A stretch of 64,000 nt of DNA from DYJK01 sp964464825 (GCA_964464825.1 CAYXKL010000001.1:124001-188000), one strand, 5' to 3'; counted from the first letter of the stretch, positions 52,987-61,661 are shown. Translations and numbers: made by a program. Notes: generated from the letters alone by a model not told the origin.

Positions 52987-54195
52987 ATGAAAAAGATAAA
53001 ACGTAAAGACGAGAGCGAAGAGCGGTACAGCAGATTAGTAAAGTATCTTACTGATTATATTTACACTGTTCGAATTGAAAACGGAAAAGCCGCAGAGACC
53101 TACCACGGACCCGGATGTTTTTCTGTAACTGGTTATACTTCGGAAGATTACGAAGCCGACCCAGAATTGTGGTATAGAATGGTTTATGAAGAAGATAAAC
53201 CGGCAGTACTTGAACAAGCACGGCAAGCTCTTGCCGGAATGAATGTTAAGCCTCTCGAACATCGGATAATCCACAGCGATGGTACCATACGCTGGGTTAA
53301 AAACAGTATCGTTCACTCCAAAGATGAAAATGGTAATTTGCTCTACTATGATGGTTTGATTAACGACATTACGGAACTAAAAAAAGCAGAAGAGCAGAAC
53401 GCAATTAAACAAAGACAATTAATCCAGGCAGATAAAATGGTTGCGCTTGGTACTATGGTCTCTGGAATTGCTCACGAAATAAACAATCCGAATAATTTTA
53501 TTCTACTTAATGCACAATTCCTTCAGCAAGTTTCAAAAGATATCCAGCCGATACTTAATGAATATTTTGACACTCACGGCGATTTTGTTGTAGGCGGTAT
53601 GCCTTACAGCAGCGCTAAGGATAAACTTTATCAAGCGATGAAAAGTATTGTTGATGGTGCAATGCGTATTCAAAAAATTACACGCAGTTTAACTGATTTT
53701 GCGCGATCGGATTCCGGTGAAATGAGCCACTTGATTAACATTAACGCGGTGATTGAAAACGCAGTTCTTATAGCCGGTAATATCATAAGAAATTCTACTA
53801 ACCATTTCGAAGTAAATTATAAAAAAGATATTCCTAAGATTAAAGGTAATCCCCAGCAGCTTGAGCAAGTATTAATTAATATAATCAATAACGCTTGTCA
53901 ATCACTTACAAACAAAGAACAAAAAATTTCAATAAACATAGAATACAAAACGGATGCAGAATTCATGTCTATCGAAGTTAAAGATTGCGGCTCCGGAATT
54001 GATGAAGAAAATCTTAAATATATTTTTGATCCCTTCTTTACTACAAAAAGAAATTCCGGCGGTACCGGTCTTGGGCTTTATATTTCATATAACATAATTA
54101 AAAGTCATGGTGGCGATCTTCAGCTCAAAAGCGAAAAAGGAAAAGGAACTGTGTGTACTGTTACTCTTCCCGTAAATAAAAATAAAGAGGAATAA
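52987..54195 (+). CDS. Cytoplasmic PAS-domain sensor histidine kinase
   Basis: 402 residues, no membrane segment. A PAS domain covers about residues 14-135 (ending DGLINDITELKKAEEQ). The H-box is GIAHEINNPNNF with phospho-accepting His163. The ATPase core has IINNACQSLT (N box), VKDCGSGIDEENLKYIFDPFFTTK and GGTGLGLYIS. This is an NtrB-like soluble kinase. It is followed one base later by the NtrC-type regulator, with which it must form a two-component pair. Confidence 0.95.
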   Translation: MKKIKRKDESEERYSRLVKYLTDYIYTVRIENGKAAETYHGPGCFSVTGYTSEDYEADPELWYRMVYEEDKPAVLEQARQALAGMNVKPLEHRIIHSDGTIRWVKNSIVHSKDENGNLLYYDGLINDITELKKAEEQNAIKQRQLIQADKMVALGTMVSGIAHEINNPNNFILLNAQFLQQVSKDIQPILNEYFDTHGDFVVGGMPYSSAKDKLYQAMKSIVDGAMRIQKITRSLTDFARSDSGEMSHLININAVIENAVLIAGNIIRNSTNHFEVNYKKDIPKIKGNPQQLEQVLINIINNACQSLTNKEQKISINIEYKTDAEFMSIEVKDCGSGIDEENLKYIFDPFFTTKRNSGGTGLGLYISYNIIKSHGGDLQLKSEKGKGTVCTVTLPVNKNKEE

Positions 54196-54196
54196 G

Positions 54197-55603
54197 ATGG
54201 GAGCTGCTATTTATCCCGAACAACCTATTTTAATTGTTGATGATGAACAGCATTTTCTTTTCAGTGCCGAAACTGCTCTCAATTCAAATGGCATTAATAA
54301 TATCAGAACTTTGAATGAAAGCAGATTAACATTGCAGACTTTAGAGAAAGAAGAATTTTCTTTAGTTGTGCTCGATATTAATATGCCTGATATCTCGGGT
54401 ACTGAACTTCTTCCATTGATTGTGGAAAAATACCCAAACATTCCGGTGATTATAATTACTGCGGTAAATGATGTTGAAAGTGCTGTTGCTTCGATCAAAG
54501 CTGGTGCATTCAATTATATTTTAAAGCCGGTTGATAATACAAGATTGGTAACAACTATCCGTGCCGGACTAGATTTGAAAGATATACGCGATGAAAACAA
54601 ACGATTGAAAGATTATCTGCTGAAAGACAAGCTGCAAAATCCTGAAATTTTCGAGGAGATAATTACAAAAAGTAATTCGATGCGTGCCGTATTTAAATAT
54701 ATTGAAGCTATTGCAAAATCACCTTTGCCCGTTTTGATAACCGGTGAAACTGGTGTTGGCAAAGAACTAATAGCAAAAGCTATACATAAAGCGAGCAAAA
54801 GAATCGGTGAACTTGTTTCCTTAAATGTAGCTGGTGTTGATGATAATCTGTTTTCTGATACATTGTTCGGACATAAAAAAGGAGCGTACACCGGAGCCGA
54901 GCAAGATAGAAAAGGTTTAGTAGATCAAGCTGAAAAAGGAACTCTATTTTTAGATGAGATTGGTGATTTGAGTATCGAATCGCAAGTAAAACTATTGCGG
55001 TTAATTCAAGACAGCAAATATTATCCGCTCGGTTCGGATATTGCAAAAATGTCTGATGTTAGAATTATCTGCGCAACAAATAAAGATATTGAAACGATGA
55101 AAGAGAGTAATGCCTTTAGAAAAGATCTCTATTACAGATTACAAACCCACCACATACATATACCACCGTTGCGTGAAAGGAAAAATGACATTTCGTTTTT
55201 GATAAATCATTTTTTAGAAAAAGCATCAAAACAATTGAACAAGAAAAAACCAACACCGCCGAAAGAACTCTACACACTTCTTTCAAATTACCATTTTCCG
55301 GGCAACATCCGCGAGCTAGAAGGAATTATTTATGATGCTGTTAGTGTTCACTCTTCTGGTGTAATGTCTTTGGAGCTGATCAAAGAAAAAATTTTTTCCA
55401 AATCACGCAGCAAAGATTTTATAAGTAATGAAGAGCCGGAAGAAAAAATCTTCTTTTCCGAGCATTTGCCTACAATAGAAGAAGCTGAAAATGCATTGAT
55501 CCGCGAAGCACTAAAACGCGCAGAGGGAAATCAAACAATTGCTGCAGAATTGCTTGGCATAAGCAGAAGAGCGCTGAACAATAGATTGATAAGAAAAAAA
55601 TAA
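54197..55603 (+). CDS. NtrC-family sigma-54-dependent response regulator
   Basis: 468 residues. Receiver domain with phosphoacceptor Asp60 (VVLDINMPD) and Lys110 in YILKPVD. The AAA+ domain has Walker A GETGVGKE (183-190), the sigma-54-contacting loop GAYTGA (229-234) and TLFLDEIGDLS. The Fis-type helix-turn-helix is NQTIAAELLGISRRALNNRL. It activates sigma-54 promoters as a hexamer and needs RpoN, encoded at 25014-26489. AGGA precedes the ATG. Confidence 0.97.
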   Translation: MGAAIYPEQPILIVDDEQHFLFSAETALNSNGINNIRTLNESRLTLQTLEKEEFSLVVLDINMPDISGTELLPLIVEKYPNIPVIIITAVNDVESAVASIKAGAFNYILKPVDNTRLVTTIRAGLDLKDIRDENKRLKDYLLKDKLQNPEIFEEIITKSNSMRAVFKYIEAIAKSPLPVLITGETGVGKELIAKAIHKASKRIGELVSLNVAGVDDNLFSDTLFGHKKGAYTGAEQDRKGLVDQAEKGTLFLDEIGDLSIESQVKLLRLIQDSKYYPLGSDIAKMSDVRIICATNKDIETMKESNAFRKDLYYRLQTHHIHIPPLRERKNDISFLINHFLEKASKQLNKKKPTPPKELYTLLSNYHFPGNIRELEGIIYDAVSVHSSGVMSLELIKEKIFSKSRSKDFISNEEPEEKIFFSEHLPTIEEAENALIREALKRAEGNQTIAAELLGISRRALNNRLIRKK

Positions 55604-55697
55604 TTTCTACCAACTTCATTGTCCCCTCCTCCGCCAAACAATAAGACAAACAAACCGGAGGGTATATAAAGGGATGCCACATTTCTGCATTCCTCTA

Positions 55698-55825
55698 ACT
55701 GATTATAAAATTTCTGTAAAAGCTTATCTAACAATTAATTAAGACTCTGCCTCTTTTTATGCTCTGCATTTTTGTGGCACTTATAAACATTGCTCTAAAC
55801 TCATTCCCGACTGATTAACTGATTA
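55698..55825 (+). promoter_or_regulatory. Triple ACTGATTA direct repeat, possible activator sites
   Basis: ACTGATTA occurs at 55698-55705, 55810-55817 and 55818-55825, the last two in tandem with an 8-base period. The closest copy lies 32 bases before the -24 element. Enhancer sites of NtrC-type activators are usually 80-150 bases upstream, which the 55698 copy satisfies better. Binding is inference. Confidence 0.35.
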
Positions 55826-55856
55826 CACATAAACAGTTTAGAAATGTATCTCCTTG

Positions 55857-55872
55857 TGGCACGTCTATTGAG
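55857..55872 (+). promoter_or_regulatory. Sigma-54-type -24/-12 promoter
   Basis: TGGCAC (55857-55862) is followed after GTCTA by TTGA (55868-55871). The spacing (five bases) and the -24 half (TGGCACG) match the sigma-54 consensus; the -12 half reads TTGA instead of TTGC. Transcription should begin near 55883, about 30 bases before the small exported-protein gene. Confidence 0.6.
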
Positions 55873-55913
55873 ATATTTGATGCAACTTTAAACAAAATGA
55901 AAGGAAAGCTGCG

Positions 55914-56333
55914 ATGAAAATATTAAGATCCAAAAGAAGCTTGGTTTTTGCGCTTATGTTAATCTTAACTGCAAATATCTTTGCACAAGGTGCAAAAACT
56001 GAAAAAGAACAATTGAATAATATCACCATTAACTCACTCTATGGATTGAAAAGCGATATAAATTCAATTGTTGAATCAACACTCTTTGTGGTATTACAAG
56101 TAAAGGAAAAATATCCCGATGCAGATTACGATAGAATAATAGATAGATTAAACGAGCTTGCTATTGAGGGAAAAACTCCTTCGATAAGATACAAAGCACA
56201 GCTTGCAAGTTTATATATCAATTACTTTTATCTTTTCTCGGATATTAAATTCACCGACAAAGAAAATCCGGATAAATATTTCAACATGATCTCCGAAAAA
56301 TTAGAAGGTGAATCCTCTTTGGTACTGAAGTAA
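55914..56333 (+). CDS. Small exported protein, probably sigma-54-dependent
   Basis: 139 residues. Signal peptide: KILRSKRSLVFALMLILTANIFA. The mature ~115 residues are helical (NNITINSLYGLKSDINSIVESTLFVVLQVKEKY, then IRYKAQLASLYINYFYLFSDI) with no motif I recognise and no cysteine. AAGGAAAG lies just before the ATG. It stands right behind the kinase/activator pair with a sigma-54-like promoter, so it may be a target of that pair. I cannot name its function. Confidence 0.8.
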   Translation: MKILRSKRSLVFALMLILTANIFAQGAKTEKEQLNNITINSLYGLKSDINSIVESTLFVVLQVKEKYPDADYDRIIDRLNELAIEGKTPSIRYKAQLASLYINYFYLFSDIKFTDKENPDKYFNMISEKLEGESSLVLK

Positions 56334-56359
56334 ATCTTGCTCGTTGTCCCGATGGGATG

Positions 56360-56462
56360 TCGGGGTTATTCAAATAATCGATCCGGTTCTTTTTATCAGC
56401 AAAAAAATTTTCATGATGCCTCTCACTGATATAAAGTCCGGATTGACAACGGGTAACCCCGA
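56360..56462. repeat. Inverted repeats between convergent genes
   Basis: TCGGGGTTA (56360-56368) and TAACCCCGA (56454-56462) are perfect 9-bp inverted arms. A short hairpin CCCGA (56348-56352) / TCGGG (56360-56364) and a third pair GTTGTC (56343-56348) / GACAAC (56445-56450) overlap them. The right arm ends 3 bases before the ispH stop. It may be a bidirectional terminator or a small intergenic repeat. Confidence 0.6.
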
Positions 56463-56464
56463 AT

Positions 56465-57685
56465 TTATTTTATCTTTCCAATCACTTCGTCAAAGTCTTT
56501 TACTGTTACATAAAAAGAAAGTAATTTGTTCAATACATTATCAACTATTGAATCCGGGCAAGAAGCGCCGCTTGTAACTGCGATTTTAATTTTATCTTTT
56601 TGAGGAAGGTAATTTTCAGTAATAATCTCCTTTTTAGCATGCATATCAAAATGATAGATTAACTCATGAGAGGCGATTTTTTCCGCATCTGAAATAAAAT
56701 ACGTTTTGTGTGCTTGTTCTAGCAATTCAACAAGGTGCGATGTATTCGAGCTGTTGTATCCGCCGACAACTATTGCAAAATCTACTGTCTCATTCATCAG
56801 CTCAATTGTTGCGGATTGATTATCATTAGTTGCATAACATAATGTATCGCGTGTATCTGCAAAATGTTCTTTTATATTTTCGATACCGTATTTTTTTATA
56901 ATAGCTCCTTTTAGTGATTCAGCAATTGCCTCTGTTTCACTTGCCAGCATAGTTGTTTGATTTACAACACCGATTTTCTGCAAATCATTTTCAACAGAGA
57001 ATCCTTTAGAATACTTGTCGGCAAAAAGTTTATAAAATTCCGAAGCTTCCGTCTCGCCCGTAATTATCTCTGCCAGTTTATTAGCTTCTTCTATATTTCT
57101 AATTATTACTGATGGGGCGTTTTGAATAGTGTGTGAAAAAGTTGCACGTGTTTCTTCGTGTTTTGATTTACCGTGAATAATAACAGTAAATTTTTGATTA
57201 CCTAGTTCTCCGGCACGATTCCAAACTTTTTCTACGAAAGGACACGTTGTGTTGTATTTAACAGTGTTAATCCCTTTTTCTTTCAGCAAATTTTGAATTT
57301 CAATTGTTGTGCCGAATGCCGGAATAATTACTATATCGTCTTTACAGATTTCGTCCCAACCTATAAATTGCTCTCCGTAATTATCCATTATAAATTCTAT
57401 TCCGCGGCTTCGTAGATCTTCATTAACATGCGGATTGTGGATCATTTCGCTCAAGAGAAAAATTTTTTTGCCGGGATTTTCATCAAGAGTTTTGTAAGCA
57501 ATTTCAATTGCGTTTTCTACACCATAACAAAAACCAAAATGGCGGGCAATTAAAAATTCTACTGGTCCAAAATCGAGTCTGGTTGGTTTGAAATCTTTTT
57601 TACGCGGATCTTCTGCTTTGCGTAAATCTTTGATACGCGAGATTATCGAACTTTTATATTGATAGGGTATGTCGAATTTTTTCAT
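56465..57685 (-). CDS. ispH: 4-hydroxy-3-methylbut-2-enyl diphosphate reductase (IspH/LytB), long form
   Basis: 406 residues, the long class (E. coli form ~316). Last step of the MEP pathway, giving IPP and DMAPP with a 4Fe-4S cluster. Cluster cysteines are Cys53 in ARHFGFCYGVENAI, one in NTTCPFVEKVW and one in TSGASCPDSIVDNVL. HNPHVNEDL, HGKSKHEETRATFSH and VVGGYNSSNTSHL line the substrate pocket. The extra N-terminal ~40 residues and an insertion make it like the plant/cyanobacterial group. A small exported DUF2911 gene lies upstream. Confidence 0.96.
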   Translation of the reverse strand: MKKFDIPYQYKSSIISRIKDLRKAEDPRKKDFKPTRLDFGPVEFLIARHFGFCYGVENAIEIAYKTLDENPGKKIFLLSEMIHNPHVNEDLRSRGIEFIMDNYGEQFIGWDEICKDDIVIIPAFGTTIEIQNLLKEKGINTVKYNTTCPFVEKVWNRAGELGNQKFTVIIHGKSKHEETRATFSHTIQNAPSVIIRNIEEANKLAEIITGETEASEFYKLFADKYSKGFSVENDLQKIGVVNQTTMLASETEAIAESLKGAIIKKYGIENIKEHFADTRDTLCYATNDNQSATIELMNETVDFAIVVGGYNSSNTSHLVELLEQAHKTYFISDAEKIASHELIYHFDMHAKKEIITENYLPQKDKIKIAVTSGASCPDSIVDNVLNKLLSFYVTVKDFDEVIGKIK

Positions 57686-57741
57686 CTTTAATTGTCAGTA
57701 GGGAACACAGTACACCTCTGTGTATTGGATTATCTACATTT

Positions 57742-57762
57742 GGTCGGTTCAGCGAATCGACC
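57742..57762. repeat. Short hairpin between DUF2911 and ispH
   Basis: GGTCGGTTC and GAATCGACC pair over nine positions with one G-U wobble (plus strand) around AGC. A second small stem (ACACAG/CTGTGT) lies at about 57706-57724. They may be remnants of an interspersed palindromic repeat or a weak terminator. Confidence 0.45.
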
Positions 57763-57775
57763 TATAAATTTATAA

Positions 57776-58624
57776 TTACAACTTTGATTTAAGTTCTCTT
57801 TCCAGCATATCTACTTGAACAACGAAGAACTCATAGTTTTTATCTTTACTTCCGGCTTCGCGTGTTTTTTCAATATATTTTAAAGCTTCAACATAATTAC
57901 CTTTTTTATTCAGGAGTTTTGCTTTTACAAAATATGAAAAATAATTTTCACCCATAGAAATTGCTTTATCTGCCCAGGTAATAGCTTCATCAATGTAAAC
58001 ATTGTTGTCGGCAGCAAAGCTTGCGCTTGCCGCGAATATTTGCCAATCATCGGAGTTTGCGTTCGCGAGGCCCTCTTTAATTTTTGTGTATGCTTGACTC
58101 AAAACATCAGCTTCAATCAGCATAGAAATTTTAATTTTCTCCCAAGATAAATTCAGTACAACAGTGTTGGGTGTAATATCGCTAAAACAGAAAAGCATGC
58201 TTTCAACAAAATCGTTATGTGTTGGAGTAACAGTAACTCTCAGTAAATCCTGATCTTCTTTATAATTGAATGCACCCCATTGTTTAACAACTTTATTTAG
58301 AATTACTGTCCAATCTTTTTCGGTTGGGATTGTAAATAAAGAATATCTTCCGGCCGGAACTTTGTTACCGTTTAATTTTACATCAGTTGTAAATTGAATG
58401 GTGGTTGCTTCATTTGCGCCGGTTCTCCAAACTGTATTATATGGGACAAGATTCCCCCAAATTGCTCTGCCATGAACGGATGGACGACTGTATTCAATTG
58501 TGATTGTTGTGTAGCCAATTACTTGCGTTACGCTGGCTTTGGGACTTAATCTCGGCAGATCAAGCTGTGCAAATAAATTTGCCGAAAAAAGAAGTAAAAG
58601 AGCTATAAAATATTTCATTCTCAT
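57776..58624 (-). CDS. Exported DUF2911 protein with C-terminal TPR-like part
   Basis: 282 residues. After a signal peptide (KYFIALLLLFSANLFAQ) comes the DUF2911 pattern LPRLSPKASVTQVIGYTTITIEYSRPSVHGR, IWGNLVPYNTVWRTGANEATTIQF and AGRYSLFTIP. The last third (LANANSDDWQIFAASASFAAD, then ALKYIEKTREAGSKDKNY) is TPR-like. DUF2911 proteins are common in Bacteroidetes and have no established activity. It precedes ispH by 90 bases. Confidence 0.92.
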   Translation of the reverse strand: MRMKYFIALLLLFSANLFAQLDLPRLSPKASVTQVIGYTTITIEYSRPSVHGRAIWGNLVPYNTVWRTGANEATTIQFTTDVKLNGNKVPAGRYSLFTIPTEKDWTVILNKVVKQWGAFNYKEDQDLLRVTVTPTHNDFVESMLFCFSDITPNTVVLNLSWEKIKISMLIEADVLSQAYTKIKEGLANANSDDWQIFAASASFAADNNVYIDEAITWADKAISMGENYFSYFVKAKLLNKKGNYVEALKYIEKTREAGSKDKNYEFFVVQVDMLERELKSKL

Positions 58625-58698
58625 TTTTTCCCTTTCAAAATTATTTTTTCTGTTTTCATTCTATTATTAATTCTAACAAATCGTATTAAAATTTAGTT

Positions 58699-59082
58699 CT
58701 AGTAACTCATCGAAATGTCGTCCTTTTTCTTAAAAAACATCTTGTATGATTTTCCGGTGAATTTATCGAGCTCCTTAAATAATTTTTCATCTACTTTTTT
58801 AAAATTAAAACATGATTTGCCTTGCATTCTCTTTTTAAGATTATCAGGAATTGAATCTGCTAATTCTTTATACATATAAACGGGCATTAAATGATAACTT
58901 ACATAATTCTTTTTTATTTGCACTGCTCCGAACCAGAGATCCTTTTTAAATTTTTCTGAAAATGGTCCGTTTAAGCAAAAATTATCATTTTTATCTGCTA
59001 TAACTGTTAATCCTTTTTGGTATTTCTTCATGATGGATTTAAGAGAATTAAAGATAGTTGTAAATTCCTGATTTGCAGCCAT
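58699..59082 (-). CDS. Small cytoplasmic protein of unknown function (DUF1801-like)
   Basis: 127 residues, no signal peptide. FGAVQIKKNYVSYHLMPVYM followed by MQGKSCFNFKKVDEKLFKELDKF recalls the DUF1801/YdhG-like fold, where an aromatic pocket and a KxCFxF segment recur. I would not call a function. It starts 92 bases after the T9SS gene, with a strong terminator between them. Confidence 0.7.
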   Translation of the reverse strand: MAANQEFTTIFNSLKSIMKKYQKGLTVIADKNDNFCLNGPFSEKFKKDLWFGAVQIKKNYVSYHLMPVYMYKELADSIPDNLKKRMQGKSCFNFKKVDEKLFKELDKFTGKSYKMFFKKKDDISMSY

Positions 59083-59122
59083 TCTTTATTCCTTTCATTT
59101 TCTGTGGAACTGAACATAATAA

Positions 59123-59150
59123 AAAAGGGCTTGGTGATGCAAGCCCTTTT
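59123..59150 (-). terminator. Rho-independent terminator after the T9SS gene
   Basis: A perfect 11-bp stem (AAAAGGGCTTG and CAAGCCCTTTT) around GTGATG. The stem ends in runs of A and T on both sides, so it can work in both directions; for the minus-strand T9SS gene it begins 24 bases after the stop. Confidence 0.9.
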
Positions 59151-59174
59151 GTAAAACTATGATATTTCTTGTGG

Positions 59175-60494
59175 TTACTTCATCAACAACATTTTTCTAG
59201 TAATCGACTGTGATCCGGCTTGAAGTTTATAAAAATAAATACCGCTTGAAATATCTTTATTCTGCGTATTAAACTCTACACTATAATTCCCGGGGGATTG
59301 AACTTCATTTACAAGTGTAGCTACATTACGTCCGAGGAGATCATATACACTTAAAGTTACAAACACACCCCTTGTATTTCCCTCTCGAGATGGTACGCCG
59401 AAGGTGGAGGTGTGTATAGTGTATTTTATTGTTGTACTTGGATTGAACGGATTCGGATAATTCTGCATCAACTCGAAACCGGATGGAATTATTTCTGTAT
59501 CTTCAACATCTGTAACAAAAGACGATGTATTCCTTCTGTAAAATTTTTCTTGTGTACCCGGGTATGCTACATAAAGATAATTATTAAATTCAATAACTTT
59601 TTCTCCCATACCGGTTACGGATAAATTATCTGTAATATCAACAAGGGTTATTCCTTCATCGGCAGTAAAAAATATTTTTTCTTCCCATCTTAATAATGTA
59701 AAATTGAACACCGCAAGTCTGAAATATAAATGACTGCCGTTTCTGTAAAAACTTCTCAAACCAACAGTTCCGCCGGGCACAAATGTCTGCGTCCATTTTT
59801 CCCATGTAGTTGCAGCATCACTGCTAACATAAAACGCCCCGCTCTGAGAATAGAAATATAATTTTCCGCCCATAGACCAAACCTCTTCGCCGGGCCAGTC
59901 ATTAAAAGGAAAAGAGTTAAGAATTCCGTTATTCGACTGCGTCCAAGTTTCACCGTTATCAGATGATTTAAAAACTCCGCCGGTTGTCGTTGTAACAAAC
60001 AAATCATTCCCTACAGAGGTCATTGCTACAATTACTCCCATTGATGAACCTTTCGGCGCCCAGTTTAATCCTAGGTCTGTTGATTTATAAACAGTACCCG
60101 GTACATAAGCAAACAAAGTACCGCTGAATTCAAAGAATCCGTACACGCTTGTTGTTCGTGGAACACCTTGCGGTGTCTGCCATGTTGTTCCGTTATCTGT
60201 ACTGTAAAGAATGCAGTCACCGGAGGAGTTATGCCCCGAAAATAATTTATTATCAAAATAGAATTGTGTTGTTGGTTTATTGAATTGATCGATCGCATAA
60301 TTATATTCCTCCCAGCTCTCACCGTTATTTGATGACCGGAATTTTCCATCAACGAAAAGATACGACCCACCCGATGTCATATCCGGAGAAGATTGGAATG
60401 TAGGCAGACTGGTATTTGTAGGCACTTCCCACTGTGCTATAGTTTTAATTGATACAAATAAGAGAAATAAAAAAATGTATTTTGTTTTATTCAT
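59175..60494 (-). CDS. Secreted beta-propeller-like protein with type IX secretion signal
   Basis: 439 residues. Signal peptide (KTKYIFLFLLFVSIKTIAQ), then repeats of the BNR/Vps10 type (SSNNGESWEEYN, STDNGTTWQTPQG, KSSDNGETWTQSN, SSDAATTWEKW), i.e. Asp-box blades. After a linker comes the C-terminal T9SS type A signal: LMQNYPNPFNPSTTIKY, VYDLLGRNVATLVNE and YFYKLQAGSQSITRKMLLMK. Secreted to the surface or medium through T9SS; the ligand is unknown. No T9SS machinery gene is in the window. Confidence 0.93.
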   Translation of the reverse strand: MNKTKYIFLFLLFVSIKTIAQWEVPTNTSLPTFQSSPDMTSGGSYLFVDGKFRSSNNGESWEEYNYAIDQFNKPTTQFYFDNKLFSGHNSSGDCILYSTDNGTTWQTPQGVPRTTSVYGFFEFSGTLFAYVPGTVYKSTDLGLNWAPKGSSMGVIVAMTSVGNDLFVTTTTGGVFKSSDNGETWTQSNNGILNSFPFNDWPGEEVWSMGGKLYFYSQSGAFYVSSDAATTWEKWTQTFVPGGTVGLRSFYRNGSHLYFRLAVFNFTLLRWEEKIFFTADEGITLVDITDNLSVTGMGEKVIEFNNYLYVAYPGTQEKFYRRNTSSFVTDVEDTEIIPSGFELMQNYPNPFNPSTTIKYTIHTSTFGVPSREGNTRGVFVTLSVYDLLGRNVATLVNEVQSPGNYSVEFNTQNKDISSGIYFYKLQAGSQSITRKMLLMK

Positions 60495-60740
60495 AAAATA
60501 TCCTTGGCTTTATTTATTAGATAGTGTTTACAATTATAAATATTCTATTAAGTTTTTATTTTAATAACAATACGAATAAGGCTTCGGTGAGCAGAAATAT
60601 TTACATTAATCTTATGGACAGTTTGTCAATGTATGTATATCAATACTTTACAATATATAACAAGACATTTTTCTATTATGATGAATGCTAATAGAAGATA
60701 AAAAAAAGTATTGAATTGCAAAATATCAGAAATGGTTAAA

Positions 60741-61661
60741 TCAAAAATATTTTAGTTTGTTTTCCATTCCTATGTTTCCCTGAAGTCCGCCGGTATGTAA
60801 TGCCATTATTGAAGAACCATTTGGAAAATAACCGTTTTTAATCAAATCATAAATTCCGTAGATCATTTTTGCTGTATAAACATAATCAAGTGGAATAGAA
60901 TTTAGTTTTTCGAATTCATCTTTAAATTTTATTAATTCTTTATTGATCTTTGCATATCCGCCGAAATGATAATCGAGATAGATCGACAAATTTGAAAAAG
61001 CCTTTCCGCAATATTCATTTAAATATGTATAAACGTTATCAATTAAAAATCCACCTCCTTTTAGAACGGAGAATCCAATAATGTTATTTTCCCCTTTCAA
61101 TCCGGCAATTAAACCGGAGATAGTTCCGGCGGTACCGCAAGGCGTACATAAATAATCATAATCGGTTTCAATTAATTCGGGAATTTCTGCTGCTCCTTTT
61201 AATGCAAGCTGATTTGTTCCTCCCTCTGGAATAATATAAACATTCCCAAATTTGTCTTTTAACTGATCTTGAAATCCCCTTGTGTGTTTGTTTCTATATC
61301 CGCTCCTTGTTACATAATGAATTTGCATCCCTTGTTCTTTAGCAAAGTGCAAGGTGGGGTTTAGTGGCAAATGTTCTTCTCCGCGTATTATTCCAATAGT
61401 ATTAAACCCGAATAATTTACCGGCAGCGGCGGTTGCATGAATATGATTTGAATACGCTCCACCGAAAGTAAGCAGCGTATCGTAGCCTTTTGTTTTCGCT
61501 TCATCAAGATTGAATTTCAGTTTAAACCATTTATTGCCGGAAATATGGGGGTGGATAAGATCAAGTCTTTTAATAAATATTTTCACCTTCTTACTGATAC
61601 CCGGTAGTATTAACGGTTCTTCAATTGCATTTTCAAGTTTAATTATATTTTTAAAATCCAT
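60741..61661 (-). CDS. PLP-dependent D-cysteine desulfhydrase / ACC deaminase-like enzyme
   Basis: 306 residues from the ATG at 61661. Lys44 in PHISGNKWFKLKFNL binds PLP, FGGAYSNHIHATAAAGK is the substrate loop, and TPCGTAGTISGLIAGLKG is the phosphate loop. The ALHTGGLQGNIGM end is the mark of the D-cysteine desulfhydrase/ACC deaminase family. It probably degrades D-cysteine or a related amino acid. The upstream in-frame start (61688) has no family counterpart. It is divergent from lepB across 60 bases. Confidence 0.9.
   Translation of the reverse strand: MDFKNIIKLENAIEEPLILPGISKKVKIFIKRLDLIHPHISGNKWFKLKFNLDEAKTKGYDTLLTFGGAYSNHIHATAAAGKLFGFNTIGIIRGEEHLPLNPTLHFAKEQGMQIHYVTRSGYRNKHTRGFQDQLKDKFGNVYIIPEGGTNQLALKGAAEIPELIETDYDYLCTPCGTAGTISGLIAGLKGENNIIGFSVLKGGGFLIDNVYTYLNEYCGKAFSNLSIYLDYHFGGYAKINKELIKFKDEFEKLNSIPLDYVYTAKMIYGIYDLIKNGYFPNGSSIMALHTGGLQGNIGMENKLKYF

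Larger units (their letters stand above)
55604..55913 (+). other. Regulatory stretch between the NtrC-type gene and a small exported-protein gene
   Basis: About 310 bases without a coding frame. Within it are three ACTGATTA copies (55698, 55810 and 55818), two copies of TTGTGGCAC (55772-55780 and 55854-55862) and one TGCCAC on the other strand (55675-55680). The second TTGTGGCAC forms the -24 half of a sigma-54-like promoter. No strong terminator of the regulator gene is seen, only a weak CCTCCG/CGGAGG pair. It reads like an enhancer/promoter region. Confidence 0.6.

Noticed and set aside
55775..55793. A second TGGCAC followed by TTGC, as a possible sigma-54 promoter
   Set aside because: Nine bases separate the two halves; sigma-54 needs five. 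The 55857 site has the right spacing.
56344..56577. Open frame on the plus strand downstream of the small exported-protein gene
   Set aside because: It overlaps the ispH end and the inverted repeats, has no signal or family features, and ispH is certain.
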